Shown here one piece after another: positions 52,675 to 62,713 of a DNA stretch of 64,000 nt. A model generated the notes under the pieces. The model had not been told where the DNA came from. It was given only the letters and a program-made list of their open reading frames with translations, and made no database searches. The stretch lies in assembly GCA_036867785.1 (NCBI GenBank), contig CP145417.1:1116001-1180000 (forward strand), read 5' to 3'. The position numbers were made by a program, and so were the translations under genes. The DNA comes from Plasmodiophora brassicae. Taxonomy: Eukaryota; Endomyxa: Phytomyxea; Phytomyxea; Plasmodiophorida. Numbering within the stretch: the stretch's first letter is position 1; each line of letters begins with the position of its first letter.

Positions 52675-53705
52675 GGAACAAGACGGCGCTCTCGGAATCG
52701 GCCATGCGTTTGGCGACGCGGGACGGCGCCAAGGCCCACGCCGAGCTGCTAATGAAATGGTGCGATGACAACCATATTAAAATCAACTGGGACAAGACGG
52801 TAATATTTTTTAACGAGTACAACCCGGACGACGCTCTTAAAACAAACAAAGCCAGTATAAGGACAGCACCGGAGGTCAAATACCTAGGAATCACAGTAAG
52901 GGCTAATGAGGAAACCAAACACGGTATGATGATGATTGACCTTAATGGTGTAGCGGCCAGCATAAAACAAAAGAAGCAAAGTAGTCAGGTCGCTGCTAAA
53001 GTACAACTTCCCAATTAAAATATACCACCAAATATGCACAGGATTTATCGGGGGCAAACTAAATTACTACATGCCGATACTTGGGGCAGAAACAGGTAAA
53101 GAAATGAAAAGTGCCGTCAAGCCCCTAGAAACAGCTTACAACGAGTACATGAGGACATAATACTCAGGAGCTTTCAGATCCACACCAATTCCCCTTCTAC
53201 ACGCAATGACTGGATTTCCGCTATTACGAGACGCGATATGCACAAGCGCTACCATGACAGTCCTGTCAGCAATTGCCAATGACACCCTGCTAGGTAGAAA
53301 ATACAGCACTTGGGACGGTGAGGATGATGGATGGAGCCCGCTAGGAATAGTGGGGAATACCCTCAACGAGGACATGCCCAGGACGTACACTGAAGTACAT
53401 CCGAAAGTAAAGCTAAGTGAACAGACACTAGAAAAACTCTATCAGGTGCAATTCCACACGAGTTCTAGAGCCGAAGCGATCGATAAACACCTCACAGACG
53501 AGCTACTACCCCCAGAATCACCTATAGAAGCCTGACCCCTGGGGAGAACGCAGGCGCTCGTCATAGACAACAGGGAGTACCCGCCCACTGAAACAGTGAG
53601 AGAAACCGCTCTAAACCCGGTCATCGTCCGCTCCAGCTACGAAACAGAACTCATTGCATTAGGATGCGGACTGGACGTCGCCATCGATGAGAACTTCAAT
53701 GACAC
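52675..53705 (+). mobile_element. LINE fragment (RT end and following domain)
   Basis: Plus-strand coding reads RNKTALSESAMRLATRDG, LMKWCDDNHIKINWDKTVIFF and VKYLGITV, the late palm and thumb part of a non-LTR reverse transcriptase. Then come YYMPILGAETGKE, LLHAMTGFPLLRDAI and, at about 53.6 kb, YETELIALGCGL, which may be an RNase H remnant. Stops and frame changes occur at about 53018, 53160 and 53535. 5'-truncated and dead. The clade is not certain. Confidence 0.75.
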
Positions 53706-53790
53706 CAAAGTACACTTCCCCACTATTCCTAGGGGGCTCCATCCATCTCCCTCACCGTCCCATGTGCTGTATTCTCTACCTAGCAGGGTG
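53706..53790 (-). repeat. Inverted copy of LINE segment
   Basis: 53706-53790 is the reverse complement of about 53288-53370 of the LINE (GACACCCTGCTAGGTAG... read backwards) with a few changes. It sits at the joint with the next gypsy relic. Confidence 0.75.
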
Positions 53791-55711
53791 TCAAATGGCA
53801 GGAGGTGGCCGCAGAGCGCCCGTTCGTCTACAGATGGAGGACGACGCCAGGACCGACTCCGACGCCGAGGCCAAGGAGCATGAACCGTCGACAGATGACG
53901 GAATCGATCGAGGGCTTCAGTCAACAAACCTGCACGGTAAGAGCCAGATCTTTATGCCTTTGAAACCGCCCATCCTACGTACCCTGAGCCTTACGGCCAA
54001 GGACGGAATTAACGATTTCCTCAAGAAATAAAGGAAACACGTCGAGATCGTTAATGAGCGCCGACTGATCTACAAGGAGGATATTCATCCGCCAACGGTG
54101 AAGTCATGCATTACCGAGGACGTCCTCAAAGCGATGTCGAAATATTGCCTACGTCAACCCGCCAGCACGATCACGGATGGCGACATCATGGGCTACTTGA
54201 GGTCAGTCCAACGCAGGGAGGCTGATGTCGAGAGTTCGACAGACATCAAGGCGCTTCTCACGAAGACAGTGGTCATGATCCTGTCAATCAAGAACATTGA
54301 GGAACGTGTCACATCTTTCTTCGCCAAGTTCGATGAGCTAATCGACGACTATGGGCTACAAGACATGAGAAGCGCCTTGATGTCTGTCGAACTCTCGACA
54401 TCAGCCTCCTTGCGTTGGACTGACCTCAAGTAGCCAATATTGATGTCGCCATCCGTGATCGTGCTGGCGGGTTGACGTAGGCGATATTTCGACAGGACGT
54501 CCTCGGTAATGCATGACTTCACCGTTGGCGGATGAATATCCTCCTTGTAGATCAGTCGGCGCTCATTAACGATCTCGACGTGTTTCCTTTATTTCTTGAG
54601 GAAATCGTTAATTCCGTCCTTGGCCGTAAAGCTTGTAGACCGGACCGCCAACTAGGCCACAAGAGCAGCTGCTCTCGTGGCCTAGTGGGCGGTCCGGTCT
54701 ACAAAACATCTCACCGGGGAAGCTCGAGCCCCCCGACGATCGAGCGATGTCCGCCGCCTACCCGTGTAGACGACTCGCAGACCTGCTCTCGTGCCTGGCG
54801 CGTCCGTACTATCTACCATCCTCCCCAAAACTCTCCGTCCACGGCGGACTTCGAGGAGGCTCGAACTCCCGTCGGTGAGATGTTTTGTAGACCGGACCGC
54901 CCACTAGGCCACGAGAGCTCTCGTGGCCTAGTGGGCGGTCCGGTCTACAAGCTCAGGGTACGTAGGATGGGCGGTTTCAAAGGCATAAAGATCGGGCTCT
55001 TACCGTGCAGGTTTGTTGACTGAAGACCTCGATCGATTCCGTCATCTGCCGACGATTCATGCTCCTTAGCCTCGGCGTCGGAGTTGGTCCTGGCGTCATC
55101 CACTCATCCTCCATCTGTAGACGAACGGGCGCTCTGCGGCCACCTCCTGCCATTAAGTGAGTTTGTTTGCTTGGGGCTCTTTGCTGATCGTATCTCAGAT
55201 GTACACGCCCAGCGCTTAAAGGTCTATGCAGATGCGCACCTGAATGTCACCTCTTCACTGAAGCAGAACACCGCGCTCACCGGTGTGGCTTACCAAGTCA
55301 ACGCAGTCGAGGACATTCGAGTCAATTCTACGTCAGGTGACACTGAACTACTGATCAACTGGATCGGATTCGATGCCACCGACAATTCATGGGAACCTTA
55401 TTCGGTCATGGCGGCCGATGTTCCTGATATCGTCAGGGCCTTACCTCGAACGACAAGCCGAAGGAGACCCGCTCTGCTCACGACTGTTAGCAGATTTCTA
55501 ACACGGAGAGTGTTCATCCAGAGTACCAGTACTACTCAGATGCTGCTGCTCAGATGCTGCTGCCACCCGGTCACATGATCATGACCGTACTCGACCCCGC
55601 AGCGGCCCTTGCGCAGTGACGATCCTATCCAAATACATCAGTTTTTATATCACCAGGCGCCGACTCTTGCGACCGACCGTCCCCGTAGTGGGCAGCGGCG
55701 GCGTTAGCACA
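53791..55711 (+). mobile_element. Gypsy E-family relic with palindromic gag
   Basis: Plus-strand gag (53794-54366, over 95% like gypsy E as read) turns at about 54366 into its own reverse complement (54366-54635 and 54949-55190). A foldback element is inserted in the reverse arm. Then comes the pol end with a chromodomain (55190-55500) and a 3' LTR (55511-55711). Broken, with several rearrangements; fairly recent by similarity to gypsy E. Confidence 0.8.
54636..54948. mobile_element. Foldback element made of two hairpins
   Basis: TGTAGACCGGACCGCC opens and GGCGGTCCGGTCTACA closes a 313-bp block. Each end (54636-54705 and 54883-54948) is itself a hairpin with an arm containing CTAGGCCAC. The centre has inverted edges AAACATCTCACC / GGTGAGATGTTT. 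AGCT flanks both sides and may be a 4-bp target duplication. No coding capacity; a non-autonomous DNA transposon is likely. Confidence 0.7.
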
Positions 55712-56081
55712 CTAGATAAACAGACTGCATATTGCTAGACTGGAGGGCGACACAGGTACGCGATTGCGCATCACAGAGCTAGGACCACCAGCCACATACA
55801 CGGTGCCCATTTCAACTGTTTGTCGTACGTGTAGGCAGTTCTGTCTCAGCGATGCACACGTAGCCCACCGCCAGAAGATCAAATGTACGTTTCAAGTGAA
55901 TTGCGTGTGGGGAAGGGGCGTGATGGGCAGCTAGTAGCTGGTCCTTTATTCTTGTCGGTCTCCCTACCATCACGGGATACGGGGTTCATGGCTGGCACCA
56001 AACCGCATTATTCGTAGCCGCCGCGTGGTACAGACTGTCCACCCGTACCGGTGCTAGGGGAGAATGCAATCGGCACGTCTA
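55712..56081. other. Boundary between repeats and host genes
   Basis: An open + strand stretch without ATG (about 55724-55920, RLEGDTGTRLRITELGPPATYTVPISTVCRTCRQ...) looks coding-like and has a CxxC pair, but no family is recognised. It may be an exon of a damaged host gene. The rest is the region behind the Derlin stop codon. Confidence 0.35.
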
Positions 56082-56771
56082 CTACTGTTGATGTACATTA
56101 TCGTTGGCAGCAGCAGTCGCATCGGGAGCGGGCAGATCGTCCTGCAGCAAGAGACGTAGAAATCGGGGTGTCTTCAGCAGGCGAATGGGCGGATGCGTCA
56201 TGCCCGGGAACACGTCGTTAAGGAAGTAGTAGACGTGGCCGACGATGATGCCGAGAATGTCGACGAGGCCATTGCCGCCGAGCACCATGGAGAAGGTCAG
56301 GAGCACCCAGGGCAGGTACGGCGCCGTAAATTGGAATAGGCCCAGGAAGTTCATCTGCGCCATGTGGTTGCGACGACTCCACACGTAGACCATCATGAAC
56401 GTGAGCGATGAGCCCAGGAAAGTCAGCCGCAGGGCCGGCCCGAGGACGAGCATCAGGATCGCCCCGAACAGGATCATGGTGGCGAAATCGGCGCGCCGCC
56501 CCCGATAGGACGACGACTCGAGCGACCCGCAGTACCGGACCAGGAAGAACATGTGGAATATGAAATCGATGGAGAACTTGGACCCGAAGAACACGAACGT
56601 GGTCAGCAGCCGCCAGATCTGCCCGCCGCCGACGACGGACGCCCACGACATGTACAGCGAGTACGGCGACACGAGGTCGAGCGTGCAGAGCGCCGTGCAG
56701 GCGACAGCGGCGCCGACGTAGGCTCGCGTGACGGGCGGTATACGAGCGATCTCGTCGCCGATGCCGGCCAT
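56082..56771 (-). CDS. DERL2: Derlin (ERAD membrane protein)
   Basis: 229 codons from the ATG at 56771. An ATG further upstream (56903) adds 44 residues of alanine/arginine-rich sequence without similarity, so the start MAGIGDEIARIPPVTRAY is preferred; it matches the PPVTRAY start of Derlin-2. Rhomboid-like pseudoprotease of the ER membrane that helps move misfolded proteins out for degradation. Family marks: IWRLLTTFVFFG (WR motif, about 53-64), RGRRADF, YVWSRRN (about 135-141), LPWVLL, VGHVYYFLNDVFPG (about 185-198) and LKTPRFL. Four to six membrane segments are evident. No intron. Length is usual for the family. It is closer to Derlin-2/3 than to Derlin-1. Confidence 0.95.
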   Translation of the reverse strand: MAGIGDEIARIPPVTRAYVGAAVACTALCTLDLVSPYSLYMSWASVVGGGQIWRLLTTFVFFGSKFSIDFIFHMFFLVRYCGSLESSSYRGRRADFATMILFGAILMLVLGPALRLTFLGSSLTFMMVYVWSRRNHMAQMNFLGLFQFTAPYLPWVLLTFSMVLGGNGLVDILGIIVGHVYYFLNDVFPGMTHPPIRLLKTPRFLRLLLQDDLPAPDATAAANDNVHQQ

Positions 56772-56971
56772 CGTGCCGCGCGCGGGAACTGTCAGGACAA
56801 CGCGGCACACCGCGACGACGACCGGCCCACAAGTCCGTGGCTCGGCGCCCCGTCGGCCGTCGCCCACACCGACCTCTTCGGCCACTACTGCAGTCGACTG
56901 CACGGTACAGGGCCGCTCCTACAGGCCCCCGCAGACGCAGAACCATTTACACACAGTGGGCGCCTGCCCGT

Positions 56972-58703
56972 TTACTTCTTCCTGCGTGCCTGGACCAGCT
57001 GGCGGAGCTGTTGCTGCCCGGCGCCGGCACCATCGACAGCGGCACCGCGCAGCGCACGACGCAGGCGTTGCCGGGCGTCGGCGTGCGCGTCGCTCTCCAT
57101 GATGGCTACCATGATCCAGGCGGCGCAGGTCGACACCAGGTCGGCGGCGTTGCCGACCACGTATTCGACGACGCATGCGGCGACGTCCTCGGGGCCTTCC
57201 TTGACGAACGACTTCAGGATGCGGTGCGCGGCCGGATCCGTGCACAGCTGCCGGGCGACCGACGGGGCCGCCATCAGGTCGCGCATCAGCTCCGCCGACA
57301 TGCCCGACGTGACGATCGGGGCGTTGCCGCGATGGCACGCGATCGGTGCGGCACTGGGCACGGCGGCCCGCAGCTCGTCGCGAAGATGGGGCACCAGGTT
57401 CGTCCGCAACTCCTTCAGCCGCGTCTCCATGTCCTTCTTGCTGGACGCGGCGTGGCCCGGTCGGGGCGGGATGACATCGCGCTCCTCAGCTGTCGAGAAC
57501 GATCCCGACAGGACGGCCAGCAGCACGAGCCGGCCGGATGGCGACAGGGCCAGCTCGACCAGACGGCCGTACAGCTCGCCGAGGATCGACTTCTGCGACA
57601 GGACCGTGTCATCCAGGACGAGCAGGGCCTTCATAACGGCCAGGTACCCGTCACCATCCAGGCACATCTCCATGACCTACAACATTGCAGCAGACCGGTC
57701 AGCAGGGGCAATTGGAGGCAGACGGCGCGCGACACGGTCCCGAACCTTCCCCTTCCAGGACTTGACAATGGCCTTGCGCAGCTTACTGCTGGAGTACTCG
57801 ATCAGGTGGCAGACGGCGATGACGCCATCGTGGGTGCCCATCAGCTCCAGGGAGCGATCCTTGAACAGATCGCAGAGAGACTCACGGCCGGCCTCGCAGT
57901 GGCTCATGTACTGCCACAGGAGCGCATGCATCGTCGACAGGTGGACGACCTCCTTCTCGACGCACTTCTCGACCGCGCTTCGCACGCTGGCGGCGACCTC
58001 CTCGCCGCCCTCCTGCTTGATCGCATCGGCGAATTTCATCGTGTCCGTGTTCAGCGCCAGAAACCGTTTGCCTGGACGACATGGTCAGCTAGCGATAGAC
58101 ATTGGAAAGGAGAGCGGCCGTGACTGTACCGAAGAACTCGCAGGCGAGCGCGTCACGTTGGGTCTGGTTCGTACCCGCCCGCCAGAGCATGTCGAGGACA
58201 CGGAAGCCAATGCGGTGGAACGCGAGTTCGCGGGCATGGCCCTTGACCGCATCGTAGACACCGGCGACACCATATCGAATAAGCTTGAGGACGACATGGA
58301 CGGCGTACACATGGCAGGACAGCGTCAGGAGATGCGGGCGCAGAGCGTCCATGATCCGCTTTCGTTGCGACTTGTCGCCGTACTTGATGCACTGCTGCAG
58401 CAGCATGGCGACATTGCGCTTCACCGCAATCTCAGACATCTTGTCCTTCAGTGCTATCAGGACCGCTTCAACTCGGGCATGCCGTTCGGATGCCTGTACA
58501 AAAAGTGAGTCGTGCAGGACGGCGCGAACGGCAGATGTATGCGCGCCCACCGGTGCAGATTTGATAGGAGAATGTCCCCAGGCGCGGATAGCCTCCTCAA
58601 CAGTATCAGCATGCGCCCGTTGCATCTTGCGGGTTTTGGCACGTTCCTTCTGCTCTGCGCGGCTGTTCTTCGAACGACTGGATTCGCCACGCTTCGTACC
58701 CAC
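56972..58703 (-). CDS. PUM3: PUM3/Puf6-like pumilio-repeat protein
   Basis: Minus-strand exons 58703-58130, 58071-57746 and 57676-56972, with introns 58072-58129 (58 bp) and 57677-57745 (69 bp); together they keep one frame of 535 codons with the stop. The reading across the first intron is EFFG|KRFLAL, across the second SWKGK|VMEM. Pumilio-type helical repeats (RNVAMLLQQCIKYGDKSQRKRIMDAL; LVLKLIRYG region) and a C-terminal CPL-like part match nucleolar PUM3/Puf6, which acts in large-subunit ribosome assembly. The true start is further up: 58703 is a GTG, and the frame stays open upstream through a very acidic run (to about 58930), probably joined to a first exon with ATG at 59008. Confidence 0.85.
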
Positions 58704-59008
58704 GGCGGCGCCCTCAACGGATTCTTCGTCGTCACACCCGCTGCCTTCGTTGTCGACATCGGCGCTTTCCTCGTCCGTTACACCTTCATTGTCGTTATCA
58801 TCATCATCGTCATCATCGCCGACCAGGACAGCGATCTCGTCTGCGAACCCGACGTCATCGTCGTCGTCATCTACCGATACACCTGTCAGACCGCTGAGAC
58901 GTCGCAGTACGACGCTTGTACAGTACCTGTGTGCGTTGCGTCGACGGCGTAGCCCTCGTACGCCTCAACGACGTTGTCGTTGTCGTCAAGGACCTCGACA
59001 ACGGCCAT
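58704..59008 (-). CDS. Likely N-terminal part of the PUM3-like gene
   Basis: In frame with the exon at 58703-58130 the minus strand reads VVLRRLSGLTGVSVDDDDD..., then a long aspartate/glutamate-rich stretch, to VEGAAV and on into GTKRGESS. An acceptor-like CACACAG lies at about 58930. Upstream an ATG at 59008 starts MAVVEVLDDNDNVVEAY. A GTACGAG donor would join them in frame with an intron of only about 35 bases. That join is inference; transcript data would settle it. Acidic plus basic N-termini are common in nucleolar proteins. Confidence 0.45.
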
Positions 59009-59277
59009 GGGATAGCGATAGTCTAGCGGGTCCTGGCACAGGGCACGACAGCCAAGTCCGCCACGGACTCCGCCACGGTCTTTTGTCCGGGCCGCCAACA
59101 GCCCGCTATGTAAGCCAAACAGCTGCAGGTTGCTATACCTTGTACCTCGCCTTGCCTCCGCCCACCATATCCTCGCCTTGGCCTGTTCCGTTGCCTCCGC
59201 TTTGCCCTGTTGTGTTTGGCACACTCGCCTGTTCTTGACGTGTTTTCTGTGTGTGAGAAAATGGCATATACTTACTC

Positions 59278-59625
59278 CTATAGCGCGGTTGCGCGCTGGC
59301 CGGAGAGCTCGTCGATCAGAGTCTCGACATTTTCTCTCATGCCCTGGTTTTGCTTCCTACCAACGAAGCCTGCCACTGGTGGCTGGTCGTTGTTTTCGCG
59401 CAGCTGGATCACACCATCATGGCGTACGTACGATTCCTGGCCAACAGGGATCGTCCTCCTCATCACCTGGTGACACAATGTCATCCCGAGCTGGACATTC
59501 CAATTGCCGCCACCTCCAACCAACCCAGCGTAAAAGAAGGACGGCAAGAAGGCACATTTCGGACAACGATGATTGGGCATCTGGCGTCGGCGCTCTTTAT
59601 CACGGCGCCGATCGCCGCCGGGCAA
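59278..59625 (-). CDS. Hypothetical small protein
   Basis: 115-residue minus-strand frame. The last 50 residues (RHDGVIQLRENNDQPPVAGFVGRKQNQGMRENVETLIDEL) look like real protein, and a CPKC pair is near the start. No family recognised. It lies between the divergent PUM3-like gene and the amino-acid transporter, with about 190 bases to the transporter's start, so it may be a small gene or the last exon of one. The plus strand also has open frames here. Confidence 0.35.
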   Translation of the reverse strand: MPGGDRRRDKERRRQMPNHRCPKCAFLPSFFYAGLVGGGGNWNVQLGMTLCHQVMRRTIPVGQESYVRHDGVIQLRENNDQPPVAGFVGRKQNQGMRENVETLIDELSGQRATAL

Positions 59626-59812
59626 CGCGGCCTGTCTGGTGGTGACGATTGCGCGGCCGACCGGGTGCGCACTTAAAGAAGGAGGGCGTGGACGAACGAA
59701 GGCACGGTGCCGGGTGCGCCACGCGTCGTCGCCTGATCAGTGCGTTGCCGGGCCCACCGCCGACCGACGGTGCAGACGACGTCAGGCCGGCGACGTTGTG
59801 ACGACGTCGCCC

Positions 59813-61833
59813 ATGCCTTCCCCAGCAGCGACTTCGATGCAGAACCCGCTGCTGGATCCGCCATCGGACGATGACGAGGGGCGCCCGCGATTCCCGTCGC
59901 CCAGCACTCGCGTCGAACGCGATGCGCAGTCGCCGTCCTGGTACGCGTCACGCGAGGCGCGCATGCACCCGACCCACCCGCCCTGAGTGATTCGGCGCTG
60001 GTAGGCGAATGGTCCTGCTCAGCCCGGACAAGGACCTGCCGCGTATATCGTGCAAGGCGTCGGCCCTGTCGCTGATCGCGACCATGGTCGGCGGGGGCGC
60101 CCTGTCCATACCGTATGCTGTTCAGGAGTCCGGGTAGGTGTATGCCCTGAGGGCGCGCGCGCCCCTGGCCGACCTCGGACCGGTTCCCGCTGACCGACCG
60201 CCTGTGCCGCCCCAGGTTGATCTCCAGCGCCGTCATCCTGCTGGCCATCGCCGTCAGCTCCGGGTTCTCTCTGTACGCCGCGTCGGGCATCATGGCGCGT
60301 GCGGGCCGCCCTGACATGCCATCTGCTGCAAACAGGGAACTGCTCCTGCAGTGCAGCCGTCTATGCGACAAGGCGAACCCTTCGTATACGGAGGTGGCTC
60401 TCGAGGCGCTCGGCCGCCCAGGTTCGCCTCATTGATCGTACGCGGCCGCGAGCGCCTGACATACGGCATCGTTCAGGTCGCGCTGTATCGTCGCTTCTCA
60501 TACTGGCCATGACGTTCCTCGCCGTTGTCGCCTACCTCATGCTCCTGGGCGACATTGTCCCAACGATGGCGGCGTACGCGTACGCGTCGGAGCCTGGTGG
60601 CACGGAATGGTTCACGCGCAAGGGTACGTTTGGTTCACCGTCAGCACCGCGTCTCCCGTGTCCCCCAGGCTCATGACGCTGCCCACGTAGGCCCCGTACT
60701 GTCCCTCGTCTGCGCGTTCGCCTATCCGGTGTGCTGCGTCCGCCATCTCCGATCGCTGCGGTACGAAATCCGTCGTACGGGCCGGTGACGTCGTCGCCCC
60801 GCTGACCCCCGTCCCCTGATCGGTGCCTGTCAGATATGCCAACCTGGTCGGCTTCGCGTCCATGCTCTTCCTGAGCGTCTGCATGCTCGTCCGCCTGCTG
60901 GATCACACCGCGGTCTGCCGCCCGCCGTCCACCCGCATGCGGCACGCCATCGTTTACTAACGTCGTGGATCTCGCGTTCCAGGTCGCCGACGCGGCATCG
61001 CTGACGCCGATTGTCTGGTTCCGGACCGACATGCGCCTGCTGCTGGGCGTTTCCGTCATGAGCGTCTCGTTCGTCTGCCACTTCAACCTGCTGCCCGTGC
61101 ACTTCTCGCTGAAGCGCCCGACGAGGCGGCGCGCCACCAGGGTACGTTGTAGGCGCTTGGGGCCGTGCGTGTCGTCGTGCTGCCAACCGACATCTGACCG
61201 CGGGCGGGGTGCCATGCACAGCTGGTCAACATGTCGATCACGGTGGCGACGTTGGTGTACCTGCTGATCGGCACGACCGGGTACCTGACGTTCCGCGGCC
61301 GCGTCCTGGACAACATCCTGATGAACTACGGGCGCGACGACGCGCTCCTGAATTGCGGGCGGGCGACGCTGGCCGTCACGATCTTCTGCGGCATCCCCGT
61401 CGTCCTGCTGCCGAACCGCGACCTCATCGAGGAAACCCTGTTCGGCACCCTGCCCTACTCCCGGCTGCGATCCGCCGCCCAGACGTTCGCCCTGCTCGGC
61501 GCCGCCCTGCTCGTCGCCGTGCACGTCCCCCGGATCGTCTACGTCTGGGACTTTGTCGGCTCGACGGCGTCGTCCATCGCCATGTTCAGTACGTCCGCCG
61601 GTTTCGGGTGCCGCACCCCGGGTTCGCCCGCTCTGCACTAACTGACGGGACGGCGCGCCCGCGTGTACCTAGTTCTGCCCCCCGTCTTCTACCTGCGCCT
61701 GCGACGCCGCCCGCTGACGCACGACGCCGAGACGCGGGCCGCATTCGCCCTCCTCGTCGGCGGCGCCGTCGTTGCCGTCGCCTGCACGGTCGACTCGGTC
61801 CTCAATGTTGTCAACGGGCCGCCGACGCAGTAG
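59813..61833 (+). CDS. Amino-acid transporter, SLC38/AVT type, nine exons
   Basis: Exons 59813-59940, 60005-60133, 60216-60421, 60477-60623, 60691-60760, 60834-60912, 60983-61141, 61222-61588 and 61673-61833; together 1,446 bases, 481 residues, all joins in frame. Introns are 55-84 bp with GT..AG; branch sites TTACTAACG (about 60955) and CACTAACTG are visible. An acidic N-terminal tail (PLLDPPSDDDEG) is followed by the family start SALSLIATMVGGGALSIPYAVQESG. Later marks: SYTEVALEALG, MTFLAVVAYLMLLGDIVP, VLSLVCAFAYPVCCVRHLRSLRYANLVGF, VSFVCHFNLLPVHFSLK and TVATLVYLLIGTTGYLTFRG. About 11 membrane segments. It would carry neutral or basic amino acids with a cation over the plasma or vacuole membrane; which one cannot be read. 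A second ATG at 59837 is possible. Confidence 0.92.
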
Positions 61834-62073
61834 GTGGTCTCCTCCTGTATTCGGTGGTAACACAGTACAGTGGAATGGACAGTCGGTGCATCGGATCGGG
61901 AAACGCGGAATAGGGGAGTGAGTGCTGGTTGTTCCCGCGGGCCCGGGACGGGGGCGGCTCGGGATACACGCGATTCGCGCCGACAGCTCGACCTGCCGCC
62001 TGTCGGATCGGGCGCGCATCAGTTCTGTATAACCTGTCGTCGGCGTCGACATTGACCTGCCCGTGATCAACGA

Positions 62074-62364
62074 ATGACGCTCGAGGACAAGCGACGGGAG
62101 GCGGCCAGGCTGCGCCAGGAGGCGCTGTCGCCCGACTCGGAGCTGCTGCCGACCAGGAAGGAGGCGGAATCGCTGCCGTACGACACGCCCGTGGCCGAGG
62201 ACCAGCAGGAACGCCCGGTCGTCGAGGGCAAAGCCGAGAAGCGGGCCGGCGGCGAAGGCAAACCGACACTGCTGAACAAGAGCGACATCCGCAAACTGCG
62301 ACGGGCCATGAAGCTCGAAGAGGAATGCCAGCAGGCGGCCGGCGGTGAGCGCCCCGAGGCCTGA
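62074..62364 (+). CDS. Small highly charged protein, unknown
   Basis: 96 codons, almost half charged (MTLEDKRREAARLRQEAL..., ...NKSDIRKLRRAMKLEEECQQ). Predicted as mostly helix or coiled coil. No family recognised. It lies 240 bases after the transporter on the same strand and has the same codon style as the neighbouring genes, so it is probably real; it could be one exon of a larger gene. Nothing clear in 62365-62713. Confidence 0.5.
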   Translation: MTLEDKRREAARLRQEALSPDSELLPTRKEAESLPYDTPVAEDQQERPVVEGKAEKRAGGEGKPTLLNKSDIRKLRRAMKLEEECQQAAGGERPEA

Positions 62365-62713
62365 GACGTCCGAGAGCGCCACCGGTCGTCGACCGGCGCG
62401 CCAGTGTGCCCGTGCTCTGCTGCAGGTCCAAATTCTGCCCCCGTCCCCACATCGCACATGCAATACACGCGACGCTAGTATGTAGAAGACATTGTCGCCC
62501 TGCGAAGTCCAAATCCAGAACACGGCCAGAGCCAATTGCGCTGTGTGCCCGTGGCCACGACGACGAACGAGGCATTAATCCGGGGCGCGACTAATCCGGG
62601 GCACCGCGCGCTGCTGCGGCGGGCGGCCCTGTGGCCCGGCACGTCATCGATTGCGCGCTAGGGTCGACGTGTCCATTACAACGGAGCACTAATCGGGAGG
62701 CGGCGACGCGCGC

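Noticed and set aside
56553-58508. 651-codon plus-strand ORF
   Set aside because: It is the antisense of the Derlin and PUM3-like genes; high GC keeps the opposite strand open. Motifs and splice sites are on the minus strand.
60532-61638. 368-codon minus-strand ORF
   Set aside because: Antisense shadow of the transporter exons; rich in R, G, D and Q, with no membrane segments or family.
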